Assembly: GCF_000003605.2 (NCBI RefSeq) | Contig: NW_003148782.1 | Span: 94,499 to 115,796, forward strand | DNA from: Saccoglossus kowalevskii | Taxonomy: Eukaryota > Hemichordata > Enteropneusta > Harrimaniidae | DNA: 21,298 nucleotides | Reading direction: 5' to 3' | Shown: positions 19,265 to 21,298 of the stretch, piece by piece | Layout of the letters: the number at the start of each line of letters is the position of its first letter | How positions within the stretch are numbered: the first letter of the stretch is position 1 | Translations under genes and position numbers: made by a program | The notes under the pieces: generated by a model | What the model was told of the DNA's origin: nothing | Seen by the model: the letters and a program-made list of their open reading frames with translations, nothing else | Databases searched by the model: none

Positions 19265-19268
19265 TTAA

Positions 19269-20137
19269 TATGACAAGCACAAAGAGAAATTTAACGAAGA
19301 CTGTGTCATTTTCAATGACTTGTTTTATCTAAATTATAAAAGAATATACATGCTCATATTTTGTTCTTGCCTTTAATATATTTGTACAAAAGATATGTTA
19401 CAATTAAGTTGGATTCAAGCAAATGCTTGCTGATTCCATTAGAAATGATGAACTTCAATTCATAAACCATATGCTACTTTACAGTTTTGATGCATGTCAG
19501 ATGAAGCTCCAAGAGGTCATTAATCATGTCCATATGCCTATTTGTGTATTGGAACCATGACTTATAGAGGGCAGTATTTACACATGGGCAAGATGATTGC
19601 AGACTACTTTTAGTAAATGGTAATACTTCTATCAATTGTGTACAAGATTTTTTTTAGGCCAGACCCCAACAGATCTTCAGACCTTGTATTTCTATATCTC
19701 ACAATACCACCACTAATGATGGCTATGAGCTGAATAACCCACAAACTTTGTAGTCCAAGTTAAATATGAACATCTCTGACATGTACATTTCTTATAGATT
19801 CTGTGTCAAATTGAAAAGTGTCCGCTTTTATATGTTTCAATATGAAGATGCAATTATGGATTGTTTTTACCTCACCGTTGAAGGGAGAAGTATATTAATA
19901 ATAATTATAATTTCTGTTCGGCATTGTCCTTGTCGTCCTCATCAATAATTGTTATTGTGTGCACAATAACTTTACTAATTCTATTCCTGACTTCATCAAA
20001 CTTGGTCAATTTATTCATCAGTATGAAGTCTTCCCTGAGTATGAACAACAAACTCCTGTATGGAAATATTGGCTGTGTCTATGAATAGCTACCATGTTGC
20101 AAGCTCTGCTTTGTGTGCAAATCAACTTAAATAGTTA
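19269..20137. other. Spacer between the MITE and the minisatellite
   Basis: No gene is supported. A perfect foldback TTATTGTG-TG-CACAATAA lies near 19951-19968. The stretch from about 19900 to 20090 (CATTGTCCTTGTCGTCCTC, then GACTTCATCAAACTTGGTC) resembles the ends of dispersed marine-invertebrate repeats, including the GTCCGTCGTCGTC run at 6321, but is too diverged to assign. Confidence 0.5.
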
Positions 20138-21298
20138 GTTAGTGCCACCATATAAACAATTCCAACCTGGCTGGTGCCACTATAAAAATATTTACAACCT
20201 GACTCTTGTCACCGTATAAATAATTACAACCTGGCTGGTTCCACCATATAAACAATTACAACCTGGCTGGTGCCACCATACAAACAATTACAACCTGGCT
20301 GGTGCCACCATACAAACAATTACAACCTGGCTGGTGCCTCCATATAAACAATTACAACCTGACTGGTGCCACTATATAAACATTTACAACCTGACTCTTG
20401 TCACCGTATAAATAATTACAACCTGGCTGGTTCCACCGTATAAATAATTACAACCTGGCTGGTGCCACCATACAAACAATTACAACCTGGCTGGTGCCTC
20501 CATATAAACAATTACAACCTGACTGGTGCCACTATATAAACATTTACAACCTGACTGTTGTCACCGTATAAATAATTACAACCTGGCTGGTTCCACCATA
20601 TAAACATTTACAACCTGGCTATTGCCACCTCACAAACAATTACAACCTGGCTGGTGACACCATATAAACAATTACAACCTGACTGGTGCCACTATATAAA
20701 CATTTACAACCTGACTCTTGTCACCGTATAAATAATTACAACCTGGCTGGTGACACCACACAAACAATTACAACCTGGCTGTTGCTACCATAAAAACGAT
20801 TACAATTTGACTGCTGCCTCCATATAAACAATTACAACCTGGCTGGTGCCACCACACAAACAATTCCAACCTGGCTGGTTCCACCATATAAATAATTACA
20901 ACCTGACTCTTGTCACCGTATAAATAATTACAACCTGGCTGGTGCCACCGTACAAACAATAACAACCTGGCTGGGGACACCATATAAACAATTACAACCT
21001 GGCTGGTGCCACCATACAAACAATTACAACCTGGCTGGGGACACCATACAAACAATTCCAACCTGGCTGTTGCCACCATACAAACAATTCCAACCTGGCT
21101 GTTGCCACCATACAAACAATTCCAACCTGGCTGTTGCCACCATACAAACAATTCCAACCTGGCTGTTGCCACCATACAAACAATTACAACCTGGCTGGTG
21201 CCACCACACAAACAATTCCAACCTGGCTGGTTCCACCATATAAACAATTACAACCTGACTCTTGTCACCGTACAAACAATTACAACCTGGCTGGTGCT
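20138..21298. repeat. 32-bp minisatellite, about 36 copies, running off the window
   Basis: The monomer is of the type ACCTGGCTGGTGCCACCATA plus CAAACAATTACA. Landmark ACC positions (20147, 20211, 20403, 20435, 20563, 20723, 20915, 21267) all differ by exact multiples of 32, so no net insertion or deletion is visible over 1.1 kb. Variants (TGCC, TTCC, TGAC, TGTC before ACC; CTGGCTGG or CTGACTCTTG) recur in blocks. Open frames of up to 159 residues on the minus strand arise because three 32-bp units make a stop-free 96-base, 32-residue cycle; they are not genes. Confidence 0.97.

Noticed and set aside
20768-21275. Minus-strand open frames of 159, 83 and 63 residues rich in W, C and G
   Set aside because: All three minus frames are open because the 32-bp satellite lacks stops in any register. 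The protein repeat is the 96-base cycle of the satellite; there is no start context, domain or independent evidence.

Overview
The window looks like metazoan nuclear DNA, most plausibly from a lophotrochozoan invertebrate such as a mollusc (inference). It is AT-rich, has GT-AG introns of 1.8 to 4 kb and carries many short non-autonomous transposons. The only intact protein-coding signal is the 3' part of one plus-strand gene: a cytoplasmic polyadenylation element-binding protein of the CPEB2/3/4 (Orb2) class.

CPEB gene: four coding exons (1858-1976, 3812-3926, 7976-8157, 11412-11639) join in frame into about 214 residues. They cover the second half of RRM1 from its RNP1 motif, all of RRM2, and the C-terminal ZZ zinc-binding domain, ending at a TAA (11637-11639). 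The exons for the N-terminal region and the first half of RRM1 were not found and should lie left of the window. A long AU-rich 3' UTR follows; the best poly(A) signal is at 16077-16082, with two UUUUAU elements just upstream.

Left edge and upstream intron (1-1857): a cluster of repeats, namely a fragment of a tandem-core element (882-1041), a 191-bp MITE with TA flanks (1170-1360) and a tRNA-derived SINE in minus orientation (about 1370-1670).

Intron 3927-7975 holds the most interesting material. From 4288 to 6039, matched inverted ends enclose a THAP-like N-terminus reading rightward and a decayed SAP - SWIM zinc finger - YqaJ-onset gene reading leftward. This looks like an internally deleted, dead two-gene DNA transposon of the THAP-transposase plus YqaJ-nuclease type. 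At 6276-7280 lies a pearl/DINE-like element whose core is a tandem array of about 155-bp units alternating between two unit types.

Downstream of the gene (16.1-21.3 kb) I see no gene. There is a degenerate 115-150 bp repeat array built round an ATGGC...GCCAT palindrome (about 17080-19130), one copy of a 90-96 bp repeat whose other copy lies in the CPEB 3' UTR, a 101-bp MITE flanked by TTAA, and a 32-bp minisatellite (20138 to the window end) kept in perfect register. The palindromic octamer TACCGGTA occurs eight times across the window, far more than base composition predicts.
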